A DNA stretch of 34,802 nucleotides from Candidatus Latescibacterota bacterium (GTDB lineage Bacteria > Latescibacterota > UBA2968 > GCA-2709665). The notes under the pieces are model-generated. The model was not told where the DNA came from and did not search any database. It worked only from the letters and a program-made list of their open reading frames with translations. The first letter of the stretch is position 1. Every line of letters starts with the position of its first letter. This document shows, in pieces, positions 8,189 to 15,945 of the stretch. Both the position numbers and the translations under genes were made by a program. The stretch spans positions 1-34,802 of the forward strand of contig JAAXHE010000361.1 in NCBI GenBank assembly GCA_012271065.1, in the 5' to 3' direction.

Positions 8189-9418
8189 ATGCCATTGACA
8201 GCGCGAATTTCATTCGGTCTTCGACTCCCCCTGCTCCTCGTGTGCGTCGGCGGGTGCGGCAATGAGGCGCCTGTCGATTCAACCGATGAGTCCGAAAGCT
8301 CAGGCGGCCGGACCTTCAGGACCGTCCTCCAGGACGACGCGCGGAGCGGTGCAGACTCCAGCCGCGTCGGATCGGGTGGGTTCACCGGGCGGAATTTTCT
8401 CAACCCGCTGACATTTCCACACGACAAGATCGAGCGGGCCGATCAAAAGGACGCCACGCGCGCCCTGATCGACCCGAGGTTTGTTCCGGCTGCTTCCGCG
8501 GAAGCCCGATATTTGTCAGACGAAGACCTGGTCATCGGCGTACGGCTCAACGGCGTCTCCAAGGCCTACCCCCACAAGATGGCCTGGTACCACCAGATCG
8601 TCAACGATCGTATCGGCGGGCAGCCAATCGCGGTCACATTCTCGCCGCTCACCGGCAGCGGCATCGTATTCGCGGCGTGGAGCCGCGGCGCGATCAACCG
8701 GCTGAAGTTCGGCGCATCCGGAGAACTCTTCAACAACAACCTGATCATGTACGACTTGAATGACGATCAGATTCGCTATCCCCAGATGACTCATACGGGC
8801 ATCTCGGGCGTCAGGGCCGGATGGGTCCTGAATACCCCGCCCTTCGTCGAAACCACATGGCGATACTGGAAGAAGATCCATCCTGACACGTTCGTTATCA
8901 GCATCAACACACCGGGCGCGTACGATACTAGTTATTATAATATATACCCTTATGGATCATACCGGGACCCTGAGTCCGCGCCGCGGTTCCAGATATTTCC
9001 AAGTCTTGAGGACAACCCCCTCGCCGGTCTTTTTTCGCCGAAGGAACTGACTTTCGGAGTTCGGTTTATAGAAACGGCAAAGGCATACCCCGCGTCCGCC
9101 CTGGGCGACGCGGCGGTGATCAATGACGTGCTTTCGGATAGAGACATCGTGGTGATCTGGTTCGGCGCTGAACAGATGGCTGTCGCCTTCAATCGTAAAT
9201 ACGGGCAGCGGACCCTGGTCTTCGACAGAGTTCCGTCGACCTCTCAGACATATCCCTTTATGATGCGGGACCGGGAGACGCGCTCCACCTGGGACTTGAA
9301 GGGCCGGGCGATTGCGGGTCCCCTGAAAGACAGCGTACTGCAGCAAATTCCGGGGCACAGCGCGTTCTGGTTCGCCTGGATCACATTCTGGCAGGATACG
9401 GAAGTCTATCTGGAATAG
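8189..9418 (+). CDS. DUF3179-family lipoprotein, copy 2 (core cysteine replaced by serine)
   Basis: A paralogue of the gene at 4276 within the same block. The 409-residue protein begins with a lipoprotein signal (LLLVCVGGC, Cys23), followed by an acidic Ser-rich linker. Family core: SKAYPHKMAWYHQIVND, VTFSPLTGSG, LFNNNLIMYD, PQMTHTGI, TTWRYW, AKAYPASALGD, and GHSAFWFAWITFWQDTEVYLE, almost the same closing phrase as copy 1. At the position where copy 1 has the family's usual Cys (VTLCPL) this copy has Ser (Ser152). The ATG at 8189 was chosen because the signal peptide starts there; an in-frame TTG at 8087 is rejected. A run of rare-looking AT-rich codons occurs near 8930-8950 (Tyr-Tyr-Asn-Ile-Tyr). 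Confidence 0.87.
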   Translation: MPLTARISFGLRLPLLLVCVGGCGNEAPVDSTDESESSGGRTFRTVLQDDARSGADSSRVGSGGFTGRNFLNPLTFPHDKIERADQKDATRALIDPRFVPAASAEARYLSDEDLVIGVRLNGVSKAYPHKMAWYHQIVNDRIGGQPIAVTFSPLTGSGIVFAAWSRGAINRLKFGASGELFNNNLIMYDLNDDQIRYPQMTHTGISGVRAGWVLNTPPFVETTWRYWKKIHPDTFVISINTPGAYDTSYYNIYPYGSYRDPESAPRFQIFPSLEDNPLAGLFSPKELTFGVRFIETAKAYPASALGDAAVINDVLSDRDIVVIWFGAEQMAVAFNRKYGQRTLVFDRVPSTSQTYPFMMRDRETRSTWDLKGRAIAGPLKDSVLQQIPGHSAFWFAWITFWQDTEVYLE

Positions 9419-9511
9419 TCGACCTGAGACGGGGCAGACTTTGCGCTGAGTTTGTCAAATGCACGATGATTTCGGCGGTCTGTTTCCGGGTCTGAACACG
9501 ACTGAGCGAGT

Positions 9512-10111
9512 TCAGTGGGACAAATACATGGCTGTTACGACCCAAACGACGACAAATCCGATCCCGCAGCCCGCCGCGATCTGAGGGAAAGAGTGCGCAC
9601 CAAGCGCCATGCGCGCCCACGAAACCGCGAGTGGAACGGGCAGCCAGTATGCGGTTGAAAGCCCGAGCAGATGATGGAGCATTGCGAGCGGGCCGCACAC
9701 ACCCGCGCCGTGCAGGCTGATCTTCCATCGCGCGTTCGTCGCGGCGGCCACCAGCCCCAATACGACATAGCTGAGCAAGAACGCGCTCAAAGGCGGCGGC
9801 GCGCCGGTGGCCCGCAGAAGGACAAATCCAGCCAAACAGCTCGAGGAGCTCACCAGGAGCGGCATCAGCCGGCTGGACCGTTCCGAGATATAGAACCCAT
9901 CCACCTTCTTGCGCGCCACAAGAACACCCACATACAGCATCGGCAGACAGGTCACAAACAGCAAAGCGATACCCAGCCACCCAACGCGATGAACCGGCGG
10001 CGCAGTGACCCGGGAAATCAGCAGGATCGACATACCGCCCGCCGCAAGCGGGGGGCTGAACAACGCCGATATTGTTCTCGCAACAGCACGCTGTGCGCAG
10101 AGCGGGTTCAT
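9512..10111 (-). CDS. PAP2-like integral membrane protein
   Basis: A 199-residue protein with about five or six hydrophobic segments. The stretch NARWKISLHGAGVCGPLAML resembles the KxSxH part of PAP2-type (phosphatidic acid phosphatase 2-like) membrane proteins seen in some bacteria and archaea, where that His lies in the active site. The full three-part phosphatase signature is not obvious, so enzymatic activity is uncertain. The ATG at 10111 follows AGAGGT at a good distance; the open frame upstream to 10249 has no family resemblance and overlaps the promoter region of the next gene. It is transcribed convergently with the DUF3179 gene and divergently from the XPB-N/WYL gene. Confidence 0.6.
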   Translation of the reverse strand: MNPLCAQRAVARTISALFSPPLAAGGMSILLISRVTAPPVHRVGWLGIALLFVTCLPMLYVGVLVARKKVDGFYISERSSRLMPLLVSSSSCLAGFVLLRATGAPPPLSAFLLSYVVLGLVAAATNARWKISLHGAGVCGPLAMLHHLLGLSTAYWLPVPLAVSWARMALGAHSFPQIAAGCGIGFVVVWVVTAMYLSH

Positions 10112-10240
10112 CGGACCTCTGTAGTGAATTTGGACATTCGCAGGACCCCGTTCCGGATGCCGGAAAACACGGCGGCAATATACGGATTGAACGTTCGAAA
10201 TCCCGTTTTTTCTCACCGGACAGGAAGCAGGTATTGCGGC

Positions 10241-10269
10241 TTGACACAACCTGTTGTTTATTCTATACT
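10241..10269 (+). promoter_or_regulatory. Near-consensus sigma70 promoter for the XPB-N/WYL gene
   Basis: TTGACA (10241-10246) and TATACT (10264-10269) are separated by exactly 17 bp. Transcription should start near 10276, giving an 84-base leader to the ATG at 10360. The leader contains a terminator-like hairpin only about ten bases from the start. Confidence 0.85.
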
Positions 10270-10284
10270 GCTTTGGACGACATT

Positions 10285-10308
10285 ACCGACCTGGGGAGTC
10301 GGTTTTTT
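10285..10308 (+). terminator. Leader hairpin with T-run, possible attenuator
   Basis: ACCGAC (10285-10290) pairs with GTCGGT (10298-10303) around a 7-base loop, and the downstream arm runs straight into a T-run (TTTTTT at 10303-10308), with a second TTTTT after CG. This is the shape of an intrinsic terminator, though the stem is short. It lies between the promoter at 10241 and the gene at 10360, so most transcripts may stop after about 33 bases. Confidence 0.55.
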
Positions 10309-10359
10309 CGTTTTTGCGATCAATTCCGCACACCAAAACGCTGAACTCAGGGATGGTTT

Positions 10360-12918
10360 ATGAAGTTGCGAGCCGTACTCAGCCTTCAGCCCACCGACCG
10401 GCTCCACCGGATCGCCGCTGCAACCGACCTGCCGATCCAAACCGGCGCAAACAAGACGGCACAGATCGATATGTTGTGTCGCCACCTGTCCAACCCGTCG
10501 TTGGTCCTTAAACGACTGAATGCGCTTCAGCCGCAACATCGGGAGTATGTCGTCAATCTCGCCGCAGAGGGCGGCGAGCTCCTCAAAGAAGACGCCATAC
10601 ACGAGTTGGGCGCGGGATTCACCCATCGCTTCCAGACCATACAGGACACGGTCTCCGAACTCGGTCTGGTCTTTGAAGATGCCGAAACTCTCGGGACGGG
10701 CGAATGTCTCGTCGGTATTCCGGAACCGATCCTTAAGGCCATTCCCCTTCCGGACCGGGATCAGGGACGGCTCCGCCGCCTGATGCAGTCTCGGTCGATT
10801 GGGCTGCTTCGCGCATTCGCGAGAGAAGTGGGCTGTCAGAACGATGATTCCCAACGCGCATTTGTTGCGCGCGCTATCCGCGTCCGGTTGCTGGACCCTG
10901 AGCATTTGAAGGCCTACATTGCCGACCTGCCGGAAGCGAAGCAAGCCATTCTCGATCTTGCTCTGGCTAACGATGCCATCACACAGCACGAAGTCGTGAG
11001 TGCCATGGGTGAGGACGGGCTTCGCGGTCTCGACGAGATGGTCTGGAAGACACCCCTGTTTTTCCATTCGACAGATCGACTTCTGGCCGATACGCACCTG
11101 CATCTGGCCTCCGACCTGAAACCCGCAATTCGGGCACTGGGCGACCGGATCGAGGACACGTTCGAGGAAACCGTGGTGAGCGCCGGGCCGGTCCCCTCGC
11201 TGACCCGGGAGCAGACGTCCTTCCTGGTACCCAATCTGTGTACCCTTCTGGGCTTTGTCGAGCAGCGAAGGCCGCGTGTACTGAAACACGGCGGCGTTTC
11301 CAGGACGCGCCTCCGGGACGTGAGCAAATACTACAGGGGCCATATAGATCCGGGTTATTCCGAATTCCTGCTCCTGTTTGCAGAAACGGCCGGATTCATC
11401 CAGCGCGATGCCGGTGCGTGGCGTCTCGCCGGTGACGCGGCCGACCGGCTCTCAAGTGCGTTCGACGTCAGGAACGCGCTGTTTACAGTCTGGCGAGAGA
11501 CCGACCGCTGGAATGAGTGGACCACGGAACGCTCCGGCACGCGGGTACGCAACAGGACCGAAACGCTCAGGGCGCTTCGCCGCGACCTGTTGGACTGTCT
11601 TTCCGGCTGTCCCGAGGACAGCTGGATATCCTATCCGCGTTTTTACGCGCTGCTGTCCCGCAAGTCCGAATCCTTCGCCCGCCTCGACGGTCGTCCACCG
11701 GCTTCACGGGACCCGGTCGGCGGGGGCGGCGACGAGCTGCTCCGACGCATCCTCGTTTCCGCGCTGACGTGGATGGGGCTGGTCGTCCTGGGGAACCCCG
11801 ATGCTTTTGGCGAACCCCTCGCGTCGGACCACCGCGGCGTCTTCAAACTTACCGTACCTGGCGCGGCCCTCCTCGACGGACGCGAACCCGTGAGTACAAA
11901 TTCCACCGGGGAAACGGAGTCCCGGAGCAACGGACGGTTCATCCTGCAGCCGAACCTGGAAATCCTCTCGCCGCCGGACCTGTCCTCTGCTCTGTACATG
12001 CAGCTTTTTTCCATCGCGGAACTCAAGGAGGTCGACGTACTGGCAAGATTCAGGGTTTCACCCCAGACTGTCCACCAGGCAATGAGCAGGGGATGGGACG
12101 GCGCTTCGCTCCGGTCGTTTCTGCGGACCCACAGTGCCACCGGATTACCTGAGATGGTGGAGGCCCTGATCCAGGAGTGTGAAAGCAAGCACGGCGAAAT
12201 TGAAATCGCGCCGGCGGCGGGCTATCTGGTCAGCGAACGACCGGAACTGCTGGACGAGCTCCTCGTACAAAAGAACGTCGCATCCCATCTTGGCGTTCGG
12301 CTTTCCCCGACGACGGCCGCACTCAACCCGTCGACGCGCATCGAGGAACTTGTTGATGCCCTGAACCGGCGAGGCTATATGCCGAACGTCGCCGGTAGAA
12401 CGGCAGACGATGAACAGCACACGATTACGCTGAATCGTTCGGAGCTGCTGCAGCTGGCAGGATTCCTCGAAAACGCCGTTCAGTCTTTCGCCGCTCGTTC
12501 GGTTCCGCTGCCGGAGGCCCTGAAACGATTGCTGAAACGGATCCGCAGGAGCCTCGGGAGCATCCCGGATAGCGAGATTCAAGGCGCCTTGAACGACTAT
12601 TGCCAGTCTTTTGAATCGCTGTTCAGAGACGGGCCGTCGCGCGACGACATCCAGGCGCTCTCGCAGTACAAGGGCGCCAACCCGGCCGCCGGTGAGGTTG
12701 AAATCAGCCGGCTTATTGAATACGCCATTGACCATCGTCTCTGCCTCGAGATCAACTACATCGCCGAACGCAGCGCCAGGAAATCATGCCGTTCAATTAA
12801 GCCGATTCTTGTGGATCATGGCGTGCTTTATGGCTTCTGCAGACTCCGCAAGGGCGAGCGGCCGTTCCGGCTCGAAAGGATTCTAAGCGCCAGATTGACA
12901 CTCTCGATCTCAGAATAA
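10360..12918 (+). CDS. Large XPB N-terminal-like / WYL-domain protein
   Basis: An 852-residue protein without a helicase motor. The central region (about residues 520-680, from RFILQPNLEILSPPDLSS through LGVRLSPTTAALNP and the tail EELVDALNRRGYMP) resembles the XPB/Ssl2 N-terminal (Helicase_C_3) domain, and the last 75 residues (SRLIEYAIDHRLCLEINYIAERS...PILVDHGVLYGFCRLRKGERPFRLERI) form a WYL domain, a ligand- or nucleic-acid-sensing module. The N-terminal 400 residues are helical with winged-helix-like repeats. Similar XPB-N/WYL proteins occur in actinobacteria and other phyla, often near DNA repair genes; the role is unknown. AGGGA precedes the ATG. It has its own strong promoter and a hairpin in its leader. 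Confidence 0.75.
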   Translation: MKLRAVLSLQPTDRLHRIAAATDLPIQTGANKTAQIDMLCRHLSNPSLVLKRLNALQPQHREYVVNLAAEGGELLKEDAIHELGAGFTHRFQTIQDTVSELGLVFEDAETLGTGECLVGIPEPILKAIPLPDRDQGRLRRLMQSRSIGLLRAFAREVGCQNDDSQRAFVARAIRVRLLDPEHLKAYIADLPEAKQAILDLALANDAITQHEVVSAMGEDGLRGLDEMVWKTPLFFHSTDRLLADTHLHLASDLKPAIRALGDRIEDTFEETVVSAGPVPSLTREQTSFLVPNLCTLLGFVEQRRPRVLKHGGVSRTRLRDVSKYYRGHIDPGYSEFLLLFAETAGFIQRDAGAWRLAGDAADRLSSAFDVRNALFTVWRETDRWNEWTTERSGTRVRNRTETLRALRRDLLDCLSGCPEDSWISYPRFYALLSRKSESFARLDGRPPASRDPVGGGGDELLRRILVSALTWMGLVVLGNPDAFGEPLASDHRGVFKLTVPGAALLDGREPVSTNSTGETESRSNGRFILQPNLEILSPPDLSSALYMQLFSIAELKEVDVLARFRVSPQTVHQAMSRGWDGASLRSFLRTHSATGLPEMVEALIQECESKHGEIEIAPAAGYLVSERPELLDELLVQKNVASHLGVRLSPTTAALNPSTRIEELVDALNRRGYMPNVAGRTADDEQHTITLNRSELLQLAGFLENAVQSFAARSVPLPEALKRLLKRIRRSLGSIPDSEIQGALNDYCQSFESLFRDGPSRDDIQALSQYKGANPAAGEVEISRLIEYAIDHRLCLEINYIAERSARKSCRSIKPILVDHGVLYGFCRLRKGERPFRLERILSARLTLSISE

Positions 12919-12988
12919 TGCGTCGGCGGCCTCCAGTCCCGCGTCGCGGCCGTGTCGTTCCGACCCGCACTAACGGCCGGTGCTCAAC

Positions 12989-13017
12989 TTGACACGCCAC
13001 ATGATGGAACCTATATT
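12989..13017 (+). promoter_or_regulatory. Near-consensus sigma70 promoter for the isomerase-FTR-protease genes
   Basis: TTGACA (12989-12994) and TATATT (13012-13017) are 17 bp apart. Transcription should begin near 13024, about 90 bases ahead of the ATG at 13113. The promoter lies in the 194-bp gap after the XPB-N/WYL gene. Confidence 0.85.
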
Positions 13018-13112
13018 GCGCGGTGCGCGTCCATGCGATCAACAACAATGATCTGATACCCGCGGGCGAACGTCGATCGGCGGGCTTTCCACCCGCAGAC
13101 AGGAATCCCGAT

Positions 13113-13928
13113 ATGCCGCTGAAATACTCCATACGCGAAAATATGGCGCCCGGAAACACCATCCTGGAAAAATTCCGCAACCTCGAGGAAATCGGCATCG
13201 AAGGCATCGAAATCACCGCCAGCAGTTCAGTTGCACACGCCGGCGAGATCCGCAAGGCGTCCGCTGAAACCGGCGTCACCCCCAATATATTTTCAATACG
13301 GGGATCGATGGGTCTCCTGGATGCCAGACACGAGGAACGCAGGAGGGCGGCGCAAGACCTCAAGGACGCGCTCTCACTTTGCGGCGACCTGGGCGGCGTC
13401 GGGGTCATATTCCCTCCGTTGATCGCCATTAAACTGCAACAGGGCCACCGTATTCCGGACCTGTCTCCTCTTGCGACCACCGCGCACCTGGAATCGAGGC
13501 TGCTCACCGAAATCCTGAAGCTCGATATCGGTCCGCACGCCGAAGCCTGCGGATGCAGCGTCATCATCGAACCGCTCAACCGGTACGAACAGTGGTGGCC
13601 GTGTACGCTCGCGGACGGGCTTGATATCTGCAATGCGGTCGACAGTCCGGGAGTCACTCTTATGGCGGACTTCTTTCACATGAGCATTGAAGAGTCCGAT
13701 ATGGCAGATGCGATCCGCAAATGCGGAGAACGGATCACGAACGTGCATCTGGCCGACAGCAACCGGGTCCTCCCGGGCTACGGTCATACCGACTTCACGC
13801 CCGCCCTGCAGGCTCTGGACGATATCGGTTACGAGTACTTCAGCGGCTTTGAATGCGCCATCCCGCCGGGAAACGACCCGAAAGCTGAACTCAGGAAGTC
13901 CATCGACTACCTTAACGGTCTCCGTTAG
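13113..13928 (+). CDS. Xylose-isomerase-like TIM-barrel sugar isomerase/epimerase, copy 1
   Basis: Predicted metal-dependent isomerase or epimerase of the AP-endonuclease-2/xylose-isomerase-like superfamily; sugar substrate unknown. The 271-residue product shows the four strand-end metal ligands expected: Glu in VIIEPLNRYE, Asp in LMADFFHMSIEE, His in NVHLADSNR and Glu in GFECAIPPG. AGGA at 13101 sits eight bases before the ATG at 13113; a GTG at 13023 in the same frame would lie at the transcription start and is rejected. It is the first gene after a strong promoter and is followed 51 bases later by the FTR catalytic-chain gene. Confidence 0.88.
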   Translation: MPLKYSIRENMAPGNTILEKFRNLEEIGIEGIEITASSSVAHAGEIRKASAETGVTPNIFSIRGSMGLLDARHEERRRAAQDLKDALSLCGDLGGVGVIFPPLIAIKLQQGHRIPDLSPLATTAHLESRLLTEILKLDIGPHAEACGCSVIIEPLNRYEQWWPCTLADGLDICNAVDSPGVTLMADFFHMSIEESDMADAIRKCGERITNVHLADSNRVLPGYGHTDFTPALQALDDIGYEYFSGFECAIPPGNDPKAELRKSIDYLNGLR

Positions 13929-13979
13929 GCTTTCCTTTTACCATCATAAACACAACCCCCAATACCCCGGAGACCGCCA

Positions 13980-14390
13980 ATGGACAAGCCGTCGGAAAAA
14001 AGCCTGAAGCGTATGTGGGTCTACTTCGAGAAATATTGCGAGAAAACCGGTACGACCGGTCATCCCGACCGGGGCATCACGGAAGCCGTTGTCAACGGCC
14101 TGGCGGCCCACGTCGACGAGCTCGGTCGCCCATTGTGTCCCTGCAACTTCTATCCCGACAAGAAAGCGGAACTCGAACGCAGCAGGGAATGGATCTGCGC
14201 GTGCGACGAGATGAAGATCTACAAATATTGCCATTGCCTGCTTTTTGTCACACCCGAAGGTCTTCCGGTCACCGAATACCTGCCGGAAGGGCACGAAGGG
14301 CGCGAGTCCTACGGCCTCGTCAAAGATCCCACCCCCGAGCAGGGACGGGAATCCCGCCACCGCGCCGCCGAGAAAGAGTCCGGGACCTGA
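13980..14390 (+). CDS. Ferredoxin:thioredoxin reductase catalytic (beta) chain
   Basis: The [4Fe-4S] subunit that passes electrons from ferredoxin to the disulfide of thioredoxin. The 136-residue protein has all six characteristic cysteines as CPC, CAC and CHC, with an 8-residue spacer between the last two and 17 residues between the first two (16 is usual in the plant enzyme). In the known enzyme four of these hold the cluster and two form the redox disulfide. A further Cys lies at residue 20. The C-terminal 25 residues are polar and look disordered. No variable chain, ferredoxin or thioredoxin gene is adjacent. GGAG lies just upstream of the ATG. It sits between a sugar isomerase and a secreted protease, whose start is 13 bases after this stop. 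Confidence 0.93.
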   Translation: MDKPSEKSLKRMWVYFEKYCEKTGTTGHPDRGITEAVVNGLAAHVDELGRPLCPCNFYPDKKAELERSREWICACDEMKIYKYCHCLLFVTPEGLPVTEYLPEGHEGRESYGLVKDPTPEQGRESRHRAAEKESGT

Positions 14391-14403
14391 GAGTCCTGTC
14401 CGC

Positions 14404-15903
14404 ATGAGAATTCTTCGATTTCTGGCGGCGTTCGTTTCATTCGCAGTCACCCTTACGGAAGGCCCCGCAGGGGCCCAGGACCTGGCTCAGCTCAGGCGCA
14501 GAGCCCTGCAGATCGAGGACGAGATCTCACAGGTCCGCGAACTGTCGTTCAAGTGGTCCATCGACGTCGCGGTGCAGAGTCCATCGGAATTCCGGGCGTA
14601 CGTGGAACGCCAGATGGATCAGCAATATTCTGCCGCGGAGTGGGCGCATTACGATCCGGTGATTCGAAAGCTGGGACTGTACAGCGGAGAGTCCGTCCTT
14701 GATCGCTCTCTGGTAATCACCTTCCTTCAAGCTGGCGCGTTGGCATATTACGATCCGAATACAGACAGATTCTACGTCCTTATAGAAAACCTTCCCGCGG
14801 GACTGCTGGACGCGGTTCTCGCCCACGAACTCTGCCACGGTCTGCAGGACCAGCACTTCGACCTCAACAGGTACCTGCCGGCGCGAGCCGATTCGTTGAA
14901 TGCCGACGAACAGCTCGCGCGACAGTCGGTCGGGGAAGGCGACGCGACGTACGTCGAGACCATCTGGTATCTGTATAACCGGACCGGACGGATGCCGGTT
15001 CGCGGGCTACTGCGCAGCATGATCCGCGATCAGTTGCTGCTTGACGCGGAGGCGGTCCGGAACGGGATGAAGGATCTTGCGCGATTGCAGGGCAGTTCGC
15101 CGCAAGCATTTCAGACAATCGACCGACTTCCAGACTTCATGCTGTTACAGCAGGCCGTCGTCTACACGTACGGCATGAATTTCGTCCACGAGATTCAGAG
15201 GGAAGGATGGAGCGCTGTCAATCGGCTCTACGTTGAGCCACCCGTTTCAACCGAGCAGATCCTGCATCCACGGAAGTGGATTGACCGGGAAGAACCGGAC
15301 CGGTTTACCTGGCCCCCATTTGAGAAAGCGGGTCTATTCGACGACTGGATGTTGCTGGACGTGGACACGATCGGAGAAATAACGTGGCGGATCATATTCA
15401 CCATTTTTCATATGGATGTCCGTGGCGAATCCGCGGCGGAAGGATGGAACGGCGACCGGTATGCGGTCTTTCAGTCGCGGGGCGGTCGGGATCTGTTGCT
15501 GCTGCTCTACACGAGTTGGGATACGGAAGACGACGCGGACGACTTTGCGGATGCCTATCGCGAGTTGCTTACATTCAAATATCCGACCAATACCGGATCG
15601 ATTGTCGTATCGCAGGACGGGAGGGACGTGCTGATACTGGAAAGCGACGAATTGGTCGACTCCAATGCGATTCTCGCGTTCATGGGCAGAATGCGCACAT
15701 GGGAACAGGAGGCGGTCGTCAGAGTCGATTTCGACGCCAGCGGTCAGGTGGATTTCGCCGATTTCCTTCTATTCGCGCAGCATTTCGGCCGTTACGATGG
15801 CGCGGTCGACTTCGATTCGAGGTTTGATCTCAATCAGGACGGAGAGATCGGTTTCTCCGATTTCCTGGACTTTGTCAGGCATTTCGGAAAATCGGTATCC
15901 TGA
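14404..15903 (+). CDS. Secreted HExxH metallopeptidase with C-terminal dockerin-like EF-hand pair
   Basis: A 499-residue exported protein, probably a zinc peptidase. A signal peptide covers residues 1-24 (LAAFVSFAVTLTEGPAGAQ). The zinc motif HELCH is at residues 141-145 in HELCHGLQDQHFDLN, and GEGDATYVE (Glu178) is a good candidate for the third ligand, as in gluzincin-like families. The last 60 residues hold two calcium-loop/helix units, FDASGQVDFADFLLFAQHFG and FDLNQDGEIGFSDFLDFV, like a type I dockerin or EF-hand sorting tail. Tails of this wording are common in secreted proteins of Latescibacterota-like genomes (recalled, not checked). No propeptide cysteine is evident. Convergent with the next gene; AACCGG/CCGGTT repeats lie between them. 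Confidence 0.82.
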   Translation: MRILRFLAAFVSFAVTLTEGPAGAQDLAQLRRRALQIEDEISQVRELSFKWSIDVAVQSPSEFRAYVERQMDQQYSAAEWAHYDPVIRKLGLYSGESVLDRSLVITFLQAGALAYYDPNTDRFYVLIENLPAGLLDAVLAHELCHGLQDQHFDLNRYLPARADSLNADEQLARQSVGEGDATYVETIWYLYNRTGRMPVRGLLRSMIRDQLLLDAEAVRNGMKDLARLQGSSPQAFQTIDRLPDFMLLQQAVVYTYGMNFVHEIQREGWSAVNRLYVEPPVSTEQILHPRKWIDREEPDRFTWPPFEKAGLFDDWMLLDVDTIGEITWRIIFTIFHMDVRGESAAEGWNGDRYAVFQSRGGRDLLLLLYTSWDTEDDADDFADAYRELLTFKYPTNTGSIVVSQDGRDVLILESDELVDSNAILAFMGRMRTWEQEAVVRVDFDASGQVDFADFLLFAQHFGRYDGAVDFDSRFDLNQDGEIGFSDFLDFVRHFGKSVS

Positions 15904-15945
15904 GTCGTTTGCGGGATTTCAATGTACTTTCCCATCCGAACCGGA

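Noticed and set aside
9492..9515. CTGAAC/GTTCAG inverted repeat between convergent genes
   Set aside because: Six base pairs with a 12-base loop overlapping a stop codon is too weak to call a terminator.
13023..13112. Upstream GTG start for the first sugar isomerase
   Set aside because: It coincides with the predicted transcription start, has no ribosome site and adds a segment unlike the family.
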